Part shown: positions 26,982 to 35,369 of the stretch, piece by piece
Position numbering within the stretch: position 1 is the first letter of the stretch
How the letters are laid out: each line of letters starts with the position of its first letter
Assembly (NCBI GenBank): GCA_016284355.1
Contig: JAEEOQ010000113.1
Location: forward strand, 1 to 57,152
Length of the DNA: 57,152 nucleotides
Direction: 5' to 3'
Source: Lachnospiraceae bacterium
Lineage (GTDB): Bacteria > Bacillota > Clostridia > Lachnospirales > Lachnospiraceae
Translations under genes and position numbers: made by a program
Notes under the pieces: generated by a model
Told to the model about the DNA's origin: nothing
What the model saw: the letters and a program-made list of their open reading frames with translations, nothing else
Database searches by the model: none

Positions 26982-26995
26982 TTAAGCGATTAACC
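26982..26995 (-). promoter_or_regulatory. LacI-type operator-like site 3
   Basis: TTAAGCGATTAACC as written on the plus strand, 23 bases upstream of the LacI start codon. It matches site 2 in the AAGCGRTTAACC core, which supports autoregulation. Confidence 0.5.
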
Positions 26996-27052
26996 ATATT
27001 TACTATAAATTAACTTAATTTGTTTGTCAACACAAAAGATACAGTCAAAAAA

Positions 27053-27076
27053 GGCGCCCTTTACGGCAAGGGCGCC
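27053..27076 (-). terminator. Terminator of the ArsR-Lpl-GH2 operon
   Basis: GGCGCCCTT/AAGGGCGCC perfect nine-base-pair stem with a six-base loop and a T6 tail on the minus strand, just after the GH2 gene. Confidence 0.9.
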
Positions 27077-27082
27077 AAAAGA

Positions 27083-28810
27083 TCATACTTCTCTTATATT
27101 TATTTCTTTGATCTTTGCAGGATCTATCTTAAAACGTCTGTCCTCTGTCAAAAGACCGTTTATCTCCTGCTGTACATCGGAAACCTGGGTATAGCAGTAA
27201 CCGCAAACATAGTCAAGTTTCTTTATCGCTGTGGTTATGCTGTCAAATCTCTTTAAGAAATCCTCCTCATTTGTCACTTTATTGCCGTAACCCCAGCCGC
27301 CTTCTTCGTTAAAAGCAATACCGCCAAACTCACTTATTATAACAGGTTTGCCGTCGTACTTATAGCCGTATGCAAAAGCCGATCTGTATCTGCTGTGATA
27401 TACCCTGTTTGAAAGGATGTCATCTTTATACTCGGTATATCTTTTGTATAACACCTCACCCTTTTCCTCGTAATCGTGAAGGGTGATGATATCAGACACA
27501 GTGTGCTCCCAGCCGTCATTTACGATAACAGGGCGCATCGGATCTATAGCTTTTGTAAGATGGTAAATGCTTTCCGTAAAGGCCTGCTGCCTCCGGTCTC
27601 TTTTAACCTCCCTGATACCCCATGACTCGTTAAAAGGTGTCCATGTGATGATGCAGGGATGTGAGTAATTCTGTCTTACGATCTCAATCCACTCTTTTGT
27701 AAATTCGCTTACAGCCTCATCAGAAAAAGTATAGGCTGCAGCCATCTCGCTCCAGACGAGCACTCCCTTTACGTCGCACCAGTAAAGGAATCTTTCATCT
27801 TCGGTTTTCTGGTGTTTTCTGACTCCGTTATAGCCAAGGGCAAGAATGCTGTCGATATCTTTTATGAGCGCTTCTTCAGAAGGAGGCGTAAGGTGGGAGT
27901 CCTTAAAATACCCCTGATCAAGTATCAGTCTTTGATACAAAGGCTCTCCGTTTAACAGCACCTTATCTCCGTCAATCCTTATGTCCCTTAAACCAAAGTA
28001 TGAATAGACCTTATCTACAGACTTTCCGTCTTTAACAAGCTCTATTTCCACATCATACAGGTCAGGGTGATCAGGTGCCCACTCCCGCAGGCCCCACTCA
28101 CAGATACGGGTATTAAACAGGGAGAGCCTTAGAGTATCCGCTTCTTTTGTTATATCAGATTCAAGGCTCGTAACTTCTTTTCCTTCAAAATAAACCTTAG
28201 CTTTTGCTCTATGTCCGCCATCATTTGCAGGAAGATTTGTACCTACAGATACAAACGCGCACCCGTTATCACGGTCAGGTGTGATCTTAAGCTCTTTAAC
28301 GTAAGTATCTCCCACTTCTTCCATCCAAACCGACTTCCAGATGCCTGTGGTCTGTACGTACCAGCAGCCAAAGTTTTCTTCTATCCATCTTTGTTTTCCT
28401 CTTGGCATTGCAGGGTCAAGTTCATCTGTGGCATTTACCTTTATTTCGTTTAACCCTTCTGTTATATATTCAGTTATGTCAAAGGAAAACCTTGAGTATC
28501 CACCCTTATGGCTTCCGATCATCTTTCCGTTCACATATACGAAAGCCTCGTGATCCACTCCTTCAAAGTGAAGTATCAGTCTTTTTCCATCTGCAGGTTT
28601 TGATACTTTCACCTCTTTTTTGTACCACACACTGTTATGCGGCGTTTCATCCCCTATACCGCTAAGCCCGGTTTCAAAGGTAAAAGGGACTCTGATCTTT
28701 GTACCCGTAAATTCAGGCCTGTCAAAGGCAAAATCCCACTCTCCGTCAAGCAGAGTAAAATTCTCTCTAACAAGCTGAGGCCTTGGGTAATCTTTTTTAT
28801 AATAATGCAT
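27083..28810 (-). CDS. Glycoside hydrolase family 2 enzyme (beta-glycosidase), short form
   Basis: A 575-residue cytoplasmic GH2 enzyme with the three core domains only: sugar-binding jelly roll (about 1-165, WYKKEVKV, FEGVDHEAFVYVNG), immunoglobulin-like domain (about 170-275) and TIM barrel. The acid/base Glu is in TPFNESWG (about 393) and the nucleophile Glu in IISEFGG (about 495). GH2 covers beta-galactosidase, beta-glucuronidase, beta-mannosidase and arabinosidase, so the bond is uncertain. Last gene of the operon ArsR, SBP, two permeases, GH2; it probably cleaves the imported oligosaccharide. Confidence 0.9.
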   Translation of the reverse strand: MHYYKKDYPRPQLVRENFTLLDGEWDFAFDRPEFTGTKIRVPFTFETGLSGIGDETPHNSVWYKKEVKVSKPADGKRLILHFEGVDHEAFVYVNGKMIGSHKGGYSRFSFDITEYITEGLNEIKVNATDELDPAMPRGKQRWIEENFGCWYVQTTGIWKSVWMEEVGDTYVKELKITPDRDNGCAFVSVGTNLPANDGGHRAKAKVYFEGKEVTSLESDITKEADTLRLSLFNTRICEWGLREWAPDHPDLYDVEIELVKDGKSVDKVYSYFGLRDIRIDGDKVLLNGEPLYQRLILDQGYFKDSHLTPPSEEALIKDIDSILALGYNGVRKHQKTEDERFLYWCDVKGVLVWSEMAAAYTFSDEAVSEFTKEWIEIVRQNYSHPCIITWTPFNESWGIREVKRDRRQQAFTESIYHLTKAIDPMRPVIVNDGWEHTVSDIITLHDYEEKGEVLYKRYTEYKDDILSNRVYHSRYRSAFAYGYKYDGKPVIISEFGGIAFNEEGGWGYGNKVTNEEDFLKRFDSITTAIKKLDYVCGYCYTQVSDVQQEINGLLTEDRRFKIDPAKIKEINIREV

Positions 28811-28828
28811 TGTATATCTCCCGTAGTA

Positions 28829-29755
28829 TTATCCTTTTATCGAACCAACGTAAACACCTTTTACAAAATACTTCTGCAAAAAAGGATATACGCAAAGTAT
28901 CGGAAGCGTAGCCACCACAGTAGTGGCGTATTTTACAAGTTCTCTGTAAGCTGCCGAACCCTGTATACCGTCTACAATGACCCCACCCGCACTTCCGACA
29001 GAAGCAGCCGAAGTGTCATTCATAACAAGAACCTCTTTAAGCAAAAGCTGAAGAGGGAATTTTGCCCTGTCTTCAAGTAAAACCATGGCATTAAACCATG
29101 AATTCCAGTTTCCTACCATATAGTACAGGAAAATAACTGCAAGCACAGGTTTTGAAAGTGGCAATATAACCCTTAGAAGTACCCTTGCGTCCGATGCTCC
29201 GTCGATATATGCCGCCTCTTCAAGTTCATAAGGGAAGGATTGAAATCCCGTCCTCATTATTATCATATTCCAGGTATTAAGTGCTGTTGGCAGCACCATA
29301 CTTGCGATGTTGTTGTGCATTCCTATCTGCCTCATAAGGAGGTACCAGGGAATGAGGCCGCCTCCAAAAAACATGGTGATGGTAATAAGGATCATTATAG
29401 GTCCTTTTAAAAGCAGATCTCTTCTTGAAAGAGCATAGGCTCCGCAGATAGTTATCACCATATTTACCGCTGTTCCTAACCCCACGTAAATAAGTGTGTT
29501 TTTAAACCCTACCAGAATGCTGTTGTCTTTAAATATTATCCTGTATCCATTTAATGTTGCCTTTCCCACCGGCCCCAAAAGAAGCCCTCTGTGGGATAAA
29601 AGCTCCATAGGATCTGATACGGACGCAAAGATCACATGCAATATCGGGTAAAAACAGATAAGTGTAAGGAAGGTAAGGAACGAATAATTAAAAATGTTAA
29701 AGGCTATGTTTGCCGGCTTGTATTTGCCGATCCTGCCTCTGTGATCTTCTGTCAT
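28829..29755 (-). CDS. Carbohydrate ABC transporter permease, LplC/YtcP-like
   Basis: A 308-residue CUT1 permease with six membrane segments. The ATPase-contact loop reads ELEEAAYIDGASDARVLLRVILP, and the C-terminal KYFVKGVYVGSIKG is typical of the LplC subgroup that handles complex oligosaccharides. RBS AGGAAAGG. It lies 18 bases before the GH2 start. Confidence 0.92.
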   Translation of the reverse strand: MTEDHRGRIGKYKPANIAFNIFNYSFLTFLTLICFYPILHVIFASVSDPMELLSHRGLLLGPVGKATLNGYRIIFKDNSILVGFKNTLIYVGLGTAVNMVITICGAYALSRRDLLLKGPIMILITITMFFGGGLIPWYLLMRQIGMHNNIASMVLPTALNTWNMIIMRTGFQSFPYELEEAAYIDGASDARVLLRVILPLSKPVLAVIFLYYMVGNWNSWFNAMVLLEDRAKFPLQLLLKEVLVMNDTSAASVGSAGGVIVDGIQGSAAYRELVKYATTVVATLPILCVYPFLQKYFVKGVYVGSIKG

Positions 29756-29770
29756 CTTTTCTTTCCTTTC

Positions 29771-30706
29771 CTAAAAAACACTTATGTCAGAATACTTTTT
29801 AGCCACCTTGTTCGTAAACCATAAAAGGCCGAAGTTTACTACAGAACTCATAAGTCCGACTGCTGTGGCAAAGGAATAGCTTGCTTCTCTTATGCCTCGC
29901 CTGTATACATAAGTGGCAATTACATCCGCGGTGTCATATGTAAGGGAATTGTAAAGAAGGATTATCTTTTCGTGTCCTGAAGCCATAAGACCGCCCACCG
30001 CAAAAATAAACAGGATGGTGATCGTTGGTCTTATCTGCGGAAGTGTGATGTGTATCATCTTTTGCAGTCTTCCTGCCCCGTCTATGTCTGCTGCCTCGTA
30101 TAGGCCCGGGTCTATAGAGCTCATGGCAGAAAGATAAATAATGCTGTCCCACCCTACATTTTGCCAGATACCGCTTATGGTGTAGATCGGTCTGAACATT
30201 CCCGCATACCCAAGGAGCGACGAATATTCTTTACCGGTTATGGCGTTTACAAGCTCTGTTACGATTCCTCCGTTTTGAGTAAAAATATGGATCATACCGC
30301 AGATTACCACAAGCGAGATAAAATGAGGCATGTAAGTAACGGTCTGAACCACCTTTTTAAATCTCATACGTCTTACTTCATTAAGAAGCAACGACAGGAA
30401 GATAGGCGCCGTAAATCCCAGCGCCAATCCCCATACGTTGAGCATGAGCGTATTTTTGACAGTCCTGAAAAAATAAGGGCCTGCCAGATATTCTTTAAAA
30501 AACCTGAATCCTGCCCATTTACTCTTTGTAAAGCCCAGGAGGGGCTTGTAGTCCTTGAATGCAAGGAGCACGCCCCACATGGGTCCGTAACAGAAAACTA
30601 TGTACCACACAATAACAGGTATCAAAAGCAGATACGCGAACCTGTTCTTTTTAAGGTCTTTGCGCACCATAGCCATGGTAACATGTGTTTTCTTTTCTTT
30701 TTTCAT
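29771..30706 (-). CDS. Carbohydrate ABC transporter permease, LplB-like
   Basis: A 311-residue CUT1 permease of the LplB group. RNRFAYLLLIPVIVWYIVFCYGPMWG-like first segment (residues about 16-40), a YKPLLGFTKSKWAGF loop, and ATPase-contact segment LYEAADIDGAGRLQKMIHITLP. It pairs with the downstream LplC-like permease. RBS AAGGAAAATG-type, 15 bases after the solute-binding gene. Confidence 0.92.
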   Translation of the reverse strand: MKKEKKTHVTMAMVRKDLKKNRFAYLLLIPVIVWYIVFCYGPMWGVLLAFKDYKPLLGFTKSKWAGFRFFKEYLAGPYFFRTVKNTLMLNVWGLALGFTAPIFLSLLLNEVRRMRFKKVVQTVTYMPHFISLVVICGMIHIFTQNGGIVTELVNAITGKEYSSLLGYAGMFRPIYTISGIWQNVGWDSIIYLSAMSSIDPGLYEAADIDGAGRLQKMIHITLPQIRPTITILFIFAVGGLMASGHEKIILLYNSLTYDTADVIATYVYRRGIREASYSFATAVGLMSSVVNFGLLWFTNKVAKKYSDISVF

Positions 30707-30721
30707 TTCATTTTCCTTAAT

Positions 30722-32485
30722 TTATCTTGCATTGTATCTGTCAAGGCCTGCCTGCCAGAGACCTACAAACTCGTCAAGGCCCTGAGCTTTAGCCTTCTCA
30801 AGGAACTCATCATAAGCATCAACAGGAAGCTGTCCCATAATGATCTTTGAGAAATATTCATTTCTCATTGTAGAAAGAATAGTTCCAAGTTCTGCTTCTC
30901 TTGCAGATTCCTCTGATGTAAGAGTTACAGGAGGCATGGTAACAGAATCATCCATGTTGCTTGTCCAGTAATCTCTTATAGCTCCGGAATAGCTGCCCTC
31001 TGCTGTGATAAGCGGATTTGAGTTGTGCTCATCACGGATGTTGGCAAAGCTGTGGATCCTGTATTTCCAGATAAGGTTTGAAAGAGGCTGATTGTCAGGA
31101 TCGTTGTACATAAGTCCGTCCTTTGTAAAGTAAGGAAGACCCTTTTCATCGATCTTGTGAACATTGCCGTACTCGCCGTAGTTGTAAAGTTCCCAGCCCT
31201 TCTTTGTAAATGCAAAGTCAAGGAAAGCACACGCTGCTTCAACATTTTTACATGTTGTTGTAACTGCCGCGGTTGTACCTGTAGACTTAAAGTTCTTGTA
31301 TGTCTGCTGTGGCTTGTCACCCTTGTTAAGTACAGGGTTTAAAACTCCGACAAAGTCAATATCCTTGTCACCTGTCTTCCAGTAGCCCCACATTGTATCA
31401 GGAGAATCCATCATGGCTGCGCAGTCATCAGAAACAGCTTCAGCCATTCTCTGGTTAAAGTCAGCTGTTGGCCAGTCTGTGTTAAGAAGGCCTTCCGAAT
31501 ACCATGTCTGCATCATCTGAAGGTATTCTTTTGCCTTAGGAGCTGCAGGTCCCCAGGCTGCCTTTCCGTTCTCATCCACATACATCCAGTCCCATACACC
31601 GTATGCGCCGTTAAGGCATCCGGTGAAGATCTGGCCGTAGGTCGATCCGTAGTTAAGAGGCTCATTGTAGCCGACTTCCTTACACTTAAGAAGGAATTCA
31701 TGCCACTCGTCAATGGTCTCAGGAACAGGAAGACCTGTCTTGTCAAGAGCTTCCTGCTTGATAAGAAGACCAAACCAGCACCATTCATTATAAGGTGCGA
31801 TTCCGTATACGGCTCCAAGGGTACCGTCATCGGTCATAGTGGTCTTTCTTCTGTCTTCGTCTGAATTTCTCCATGCGTTATAGTTTGGCATGTATTCTTC
31901 GATGACATCGTTAAGAGCGATATAGGCTCCCTCATTTACTCCGGCTGCAATTCCGCCAGGGTAATAGCCCGCATCGATGATGATGTCATGAAGCTGGCCG
32001 CCTGCTGTCATAAGGTTAAATGCTGTTGATTCTTCCCCAAGTGCAGGAACGATAAAGTTAAGCTTAATACCTGTAAGTTCTTCGACCTTATTAAATACAT
32101 AATGATCGTTAATGTCGCTGCATACCGAAGCCAGAATAGCATTTGAAGGCATCCATACGTCAAGAGTCACATCTTCTTTATATGGATACTTTGAATAGTC
32201 ATTAGGGATCTTTGTATCAAAAACATCTCCAAGATATGTGTCATTAAGAGTGTTATTGACTTTGTCGATCTCTTCGCTTGTAGGATCAAGTTTTCCGCGA
32301 AGGCTTACAAGATCCTCAAAATTATTTTCTGTTGCCACAACTTCCGTTACTTCTTTGTTGAAGTCTGCGGATGTTGATGAAGTCTTATTACTATCAGGGT
32401 TATTTGCAGTACCCTTGCTGCTTCCACATGCTGCAAGTCCAAGTACCATAGAAAGGACTAAAACAGCGCTTATGAGTTTTTTCAT
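30722..32485 (-). CDS. Extracellular solute-binding lipoprotein, LplA-like
   Basis: A 587-residue lipoprotein, much larger than MalE as is usual for LplA-type binding proteins. Signal peptide KKLISAVLVLSMVLGLAACGSS with lipobox GLAAC. After a Ser/Thr linker the first lobe contains KYPYKEDVTLDVWMPSN; aromatic-rich segments (GYYPGG, WCWFGLL, YGVWDWMYV) suit binding of longer glycans. I chose the ATG at 32483-32485 because GGGAGGA precedes it; the twelve extra upstream residues are not signal-peptide-like. Second gene of the ArsR-led operon. Confidence 0.93.
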   Translation of the reverse strand: MKKLISAVLVLSMVLGLAACGSSKGTANNPDSNKTSSTSADFNKEVTEVVATENNFEDLVSLRGKLDPTSEEIDKVNNTLNDTYLGDVFDTKIPNDYSKYPYKEDVTLDVWMPSNAILASVCSDINDHYVFNKVEELTGIKLNFIVPALGEESTAFNLMTAGGQLHDIIIDAGYYPGGIAAGVNEGAYIALNDVIEEYMPNYNAWRNSDEDRRKTTMTDDGTLGAVYGIAPYNEWCWFGLLIKQEALDKTGLPVPETIDEWHEFLLKCKEVGYNEPLNYGSTYGQIFTGCLNGAYGVWDWMYVDENGKAAWGPAAPKAKEYLQMMQTWYSEGLLNTDWPTADFNQRMAEAVSDDCAAMMDSPDTMWGYWKTGDKDIDFVGVLNPVLNKGDKPQQTYKNFKSTGTTAAVTTTCKNVEAACAFLDFAFTKKGWELYNYGEYGNVHKIDEKGLPYFTKDGLMYNDPDNQPLSNLIWKYRIHSFANIRDEHNSNPLITAEGSYSGAIRDYWTSNMDDSVTMPPVTLTSEESAREAELGTILSTMRNEYFSKIIMGQLPVDAYDEFLEKAKAQGLDEFVGLWQAGLDRYNAR

Positions 32486-32510
32486 TTCTTCCTCCCAGTA
32501 AATTATAAAA

Positions 32511-33452
32511 TCATTCCACAACCTTTGCGCTCATAACAAGCGCCTGCGCATAGTCACCAAACCTTTCTCCGAAAAGATTCATGCCCCCTACATGAACCGC
32601 ATCAGACTTAACCTCAAGTCTGAAGGATATAAAGCTTTTTTCTGTAGAAATAAGGGACTCCAAGGTATTTTCAGCGCATTTTACCTCATTTTCAAAACAC
32701 CCAAGTTCATTGACACGGATCTTTTTTAACAGACCGTACTGTGTCATAGTGTCACCCCACCATTCAGGGTTTAATAGCCCTCGTCTGTCTCCGAAATCTC
32801 CGGGAGTAGTGATGGTTGCAACTTCTGTTCCGTTTATTGAAACAGTTATATCGCTCGGCCAGTCATTCTGATAGCCCGGGGCCTCAGAGCAGATCTCGAA
32901 AGAAAACGATATCTCGCTGATCTTCTTTCCTTTAAGCAGATTTGTAGGAAACCTGTATTCCACATATCCTTCGTTAAACCATAAGAGCTGTGCCTTGCTT
33001 CTTTCGTTACTAAAGAAAATAGCAGGTGAATCTTCAATACCAAGGTAGCCCTGCTCACTGACAAGACCACAGTTTCCTTTGGCGTCAAAATCAAAATAAT
33101 TACCTATGGACATAGGAACTTTTATAACGTTTGTCTTGTTTTCTGCAAGAATATGGCGAAATACGTTAAGGTAGATATCTTCAAAAATAATGCCGCACAC
33201 CTTCTGCGAACCTCTAAGGCCCGGTTTTTCATGTACTATTATCATACCGGCATCTTCAAGGACTTTTACGTGCATAGCCGCAGAAGACTGGGGAAGGTTA
33301 AACTCCGTAGCGATCTCGCTGATATTTGCCGAGTGTTGTATGAGATACTTAAGTATATTAAGCCTTACCTCTGAAGATAAAGCTTTTCCGACAAGCGTTG
33401 TGTTTTCCACATCGTTTAGATCAAGTGATATCCTTTTCTTACTGGTGTACAA
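32511..33452 (-). CDS. ArsR-type winged-helix regulator with long C-terminal domain
   Basis: A 313-residue regulator. Residues about 18-95 form an ArsR-like winged helix (SSEVRLNILKYLIQHSANISEIATEF then LPQSSAAMHVKVLEDAGM). The remaining ~200 residues are a beta-rich domain (SEISFSFEICSEAPGY, ITVSINGTEVATITTPGDF) unlike a metal-binding ArsR and possibly a ligand-binding jelly roll. The start codon is TTG at 33450-33452 with GGAGGAG six bases upstream. It leads the operon containing the LplABC-like importer and GH2, and paired operator-like sequences lie in the divergent intergenic region. Confidence 0.85.
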   Translation of the reverse strand: MYTSKKRISLDLNDVENTTLVGKALSSEVRLNILKYLIQHSANISEIATEFNLPQSSAAMHVKVLEDAGMIIVHEKPGLRGSQKVCGIIFEDIYLNVFRHILAENKTNVIKVPMSIGNYFDFDAKGNCGLVSEQGYLGIEDSPAIFFSNERSKAQLLWFNEGYVEYRFPTNLLKGKKISEISFSFEICSEAPGYQNDWPSDITVSINGTEVATITTPGDFGDRRGLLNPEWWGDTMTQYGLLKKIRVNELGCFENEVKCAENTLESLISTEKSFISFRLEVKSDAVHVGGMNLFGERFGDYAQALVMSAKVVE

Positions 33453-33468
33453 AAACGACTCCTCCTTT

Positions 33469-33487
33469 CCAACAAAATTATTGTTGG
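33469..33487. promoter_or_regulatory. ArsR-type operator-like palindrome (ArsR leader)
   Basis: CCAACAAAATTATTGTTGG, with seven-base inverted arms, lies between the predicted promoter and the TTG start of the ArsR-type gene. Sixteen of its bases recur in inverse orientation at 33664-33680. Confidence 0.65.
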
Positions 33488-33509
33488 TTTTATTTTTTCT
33501 TCTTCCTCT

Positions 33510-33538
33510 ACTCTACTACCCTCCGAGTAATAAGTCAA
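33510..33538 (-). promoter_or_regulatory. Promoter of the ArsR-Lpl-GH2 operon
   Basis: On the minus strand TTGACT (33533-33538) and TAGAGT (33510-33515) with a 17-base spacer. The CCAACAAAATTATTGTTGG palindrome is about 25 bases downstream of the -10. Confidence 0.65.
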
Positions 33539-33637
33539 GCATTTGTTACAAAAATTTTGTCGCTTTTAAATTATTTTTGTTAAAAATATATAGACAAAAT
33601 TGAACTTATATGATATTTTTAGATTGTAGCGGGCCAA

Positions 33638-33666
33638 TTGCTCCCTTTTGTTGCAATATTTATAAC
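33638..33666 (+). promoter_or_regulatory. Possible promoter of the GH43 lipoprotein gene
   Basis: TTGCTC (33638-33643) and TATAAC (33661-33666) with a 17-base spacer. The -10 box overlaps the second operator-like copy. A second candidate pair, TAGACA/TATTTT, lies about 50 bases further upstream. Confidence 0.45.
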
Positions 33667-33680
33667 AATAATTTTGTTGG
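33664..33680. promoter_or_regulatory. ArsR-type operator-like copy (GH43 side)
   Basis: AACAATAATTTTGTTGG equals, on the minus strand, CCAACAAAATTATTGTT, i.e. nearly the whole palindrome in front of the ArsR-type gene. A third looser copy, AACAAAATAATTGG, lies at 33709-33722. GGGCCAATT (33631-33639) and AATTGGCCC (33717-33725) form an outer inverted repeat around this block. Confidence 0.6.
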
Positions 33681-33760
33681 TTTTTTCTTCTGATACCATT
33701 TTCATTGTAACAAAATAATTGGCCCAAACATTTAAAAAACGACTCAAACCATATTTAGGG

Positions 33761-35308
33761 ATGTTAACAGATATAAAAAAGAAGCTTATTTTATTAACCA
33801 CAATTTGTTTGGCGGTGGCAGGTGTTTTTACCGCCTGTGGCAAAGGAGATAACAGGGATATGGAAAATACGCAAAAAGAAGACATTACACAGGAAGAAAA
33901 AGACGTAAAAACTGAAGCTATAACGGCAACAGTTCCTTTTAAAGAAGATATAAGGGATCTTACGTATACAAACGATCTTGGAGTAAAGGATATCGGAGAT
34001 CCGTTTATGCTCAGAGTTTCAGAAAACGAATATTATATGTACTGCACTTCCGCTCCTAACGGCTTTTACGCCTGGAAGTCTTCCGATATGATAAACTGGA
34101 ACGAAAAGAAAATGTGCTATGTTAAAAAACTTGATTCCTGGAACACAGACTGTTTCTGGGCTCCGGAAGTAATAGCATACGAAGGAAAGTACTATATGTT
34201 CTATACAGCCAAAAATACGGAAGGTTCGCTTCGTATAGGTCTTGCCATAGCAGACGATCCAATGGGGCCTTTTACAGATTTTGAAAACAGACCGCTTTTT
34301 GACCTTGGCTACGCCGCTATAGACTCAAATGTTTTTATTGACGAAGATGGAAGCAAATACCTTTATTTTTCAAAGGACTGCTCAGAAAATACCATAGACG
34401 GGCAGCATATAAGCCAGATTTACGGAGTAAAACTTTCAGACGATCTTATGAGTATAGAAGGCGATCCGGTTCTTCTTACCACTCCAAGCCAGGCCTGGGA
34501 AAAACCTCAGGGCGGATGGGGCTGGAACGAAGGTCCTGAGATGATAAAACATAACGGCAGGTATTACCTTACCTATTCTGCAAACTATTACGAAAGCCCG
34601 TACTACTCCCTCGGGGTTGCCATATCTGATTCTCCTCTTGGCGAGTTTGTAAAGCCTGACTACAACCCTATCCTTACAAAAGGCGACCTTAAAGATGTAT
34701 CAGGTACAGGGCACCACGGTTTTGTATGCAGTCCTGATGAAAGCGAGATCTGGATGTCTTACCACTCCCACACCTTTGTTGACGCGCCTTCAGGTAACAG
34801 AAAGGTTAATATCGCAAAGGTTGATTTCCTTAGCGACGGGCGTATTTATGTAAACGGCCCGACTACAGACACCCAGCTTCGTCCTTCCGGAAACGGAGTA
34901 AGCTTTGTAACAGATAAATTTTCCGCTGCGGTTTTAAAAGACGGAAAATATGAAGTTTCAACTCTTCTTACAGACGGGCTGTTTTCTGTTCATAAGAAAG
35001 ATTCCTTCCTTGACGAAATAGTCCCTATAGGAGATGATGGCGTCGGTATTATAAGACTGACTGCCGCAGAACCTGTAGAAATAAGCGCTCTTTGCATTAA
35101 CTTTGGGTATGAAAAAGCGCCTTCAGACCTTTCATTAAGATTTTGCTTTGATGAAAAAGAATATACTGAAAGTACAGACTTTAAAGACGTCACAGGTTCT
35201 TCTTTTGTATACGGATTTGAGGACTTAAGCGCAAAGACAATAGACATAATCTTTACTTCAGACACCCTTAGCAATATACATGTTTCGGAAATTCAGATCG
35301 CAAAATGA
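33761..35308 (+). CDS. Glycoside hydrolase family 43 lipoprotein
   Basis: A 515-residue extracytoplasmic enzyme. Signal peptide KKKLILLTTICLAVAGVFTACGKG with lipobox VFTAC, then an acidic linker. The five-blade beta-propeller shows the catalytic base in IGDPFMLR (about residue 79), the pKa-modulating Asp in AAIDSNVF (about 187) and the acid Glu in WNEGPEMI (about 258). After about residue 385 a beta-sandwich-like C-terminal domain follows. GH43 enzymes act on arabinan, xylan or arabinoxylan side chains. The start is uncertain: the ATG at 33761 has no good ribosome site, and a TTG at 33719 would add fourteen residues before the signal peptide. Divergent from the ArsR-type gene. Confidence 0.85.
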   Translation: MLTDIKKKLILLTTICLAVAGVFTACGKGDNRDMENTQKEDITQEEKDVKTEAITATVPFKEDIRDLTYTNDLGVKDIGDPFMLRVSENEYYMYCTSAPNGFYAWKSSDMINWNEKKMCYVKKLDSWNTDCFWAPEVIAYEGKYYMFYTAKNTEGSLRIGLAIADDPMGPFTDFENRPLFDLGYAAIDSNVFIDEDGSKYLYFSKDCSENTIDGQHISQIYGVKLSDDLMSIEGDPVLLTTPSQAWEKPQGGWGWNEGPEMIKHNGRYYLTYSANYYESPYYSLGVAISDSPLGEFVKPDYNPILTKGDLKDVSGTGHHGFVCSPDESEIWMSYHSHTFVDAPSGNRKVNIAKVDFLSDGRIYVNGPTTDTQLRPSGNGVSFVTDKFSAAVLKDGKYEVSTLLTDGLFSVHKKDSFLDEIVPIGDDGVGIIRLTAAEPVEISALCINFGYEKAPSDLSLRFCFDEKEYTESTDFKDVTGSSFVYGFEDLSAKTIDIIFTSDTLSNIHVSEIQIAK

Positions 35309-35322
35309 TTTCTTTTTAAAAA

Positions 35323-35357
35323 AAATCCTTCGGCATAAGTTTTTTGCCGAAGGATTT
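35323..35357. terminator. Bidirectional terminator between GH43 and esterase genes
   Basis: AAATCCTTCGGCA pairs with TGCCGAAGGATTT; T-runs on both strands. It ends the convergent GH43 and carboxylesterase genes. Confidence 0.88.
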
Positions 35358-35369
35358 TTTATTATCTTA

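Noticed and set aside
30161-30850. Long plus-strand open frame (229 codons) opposite the LplB-like gene
   Set aside because: It lies entirely antisense to a clear permease gene, has no ribosome site and shows no recognisable domain.
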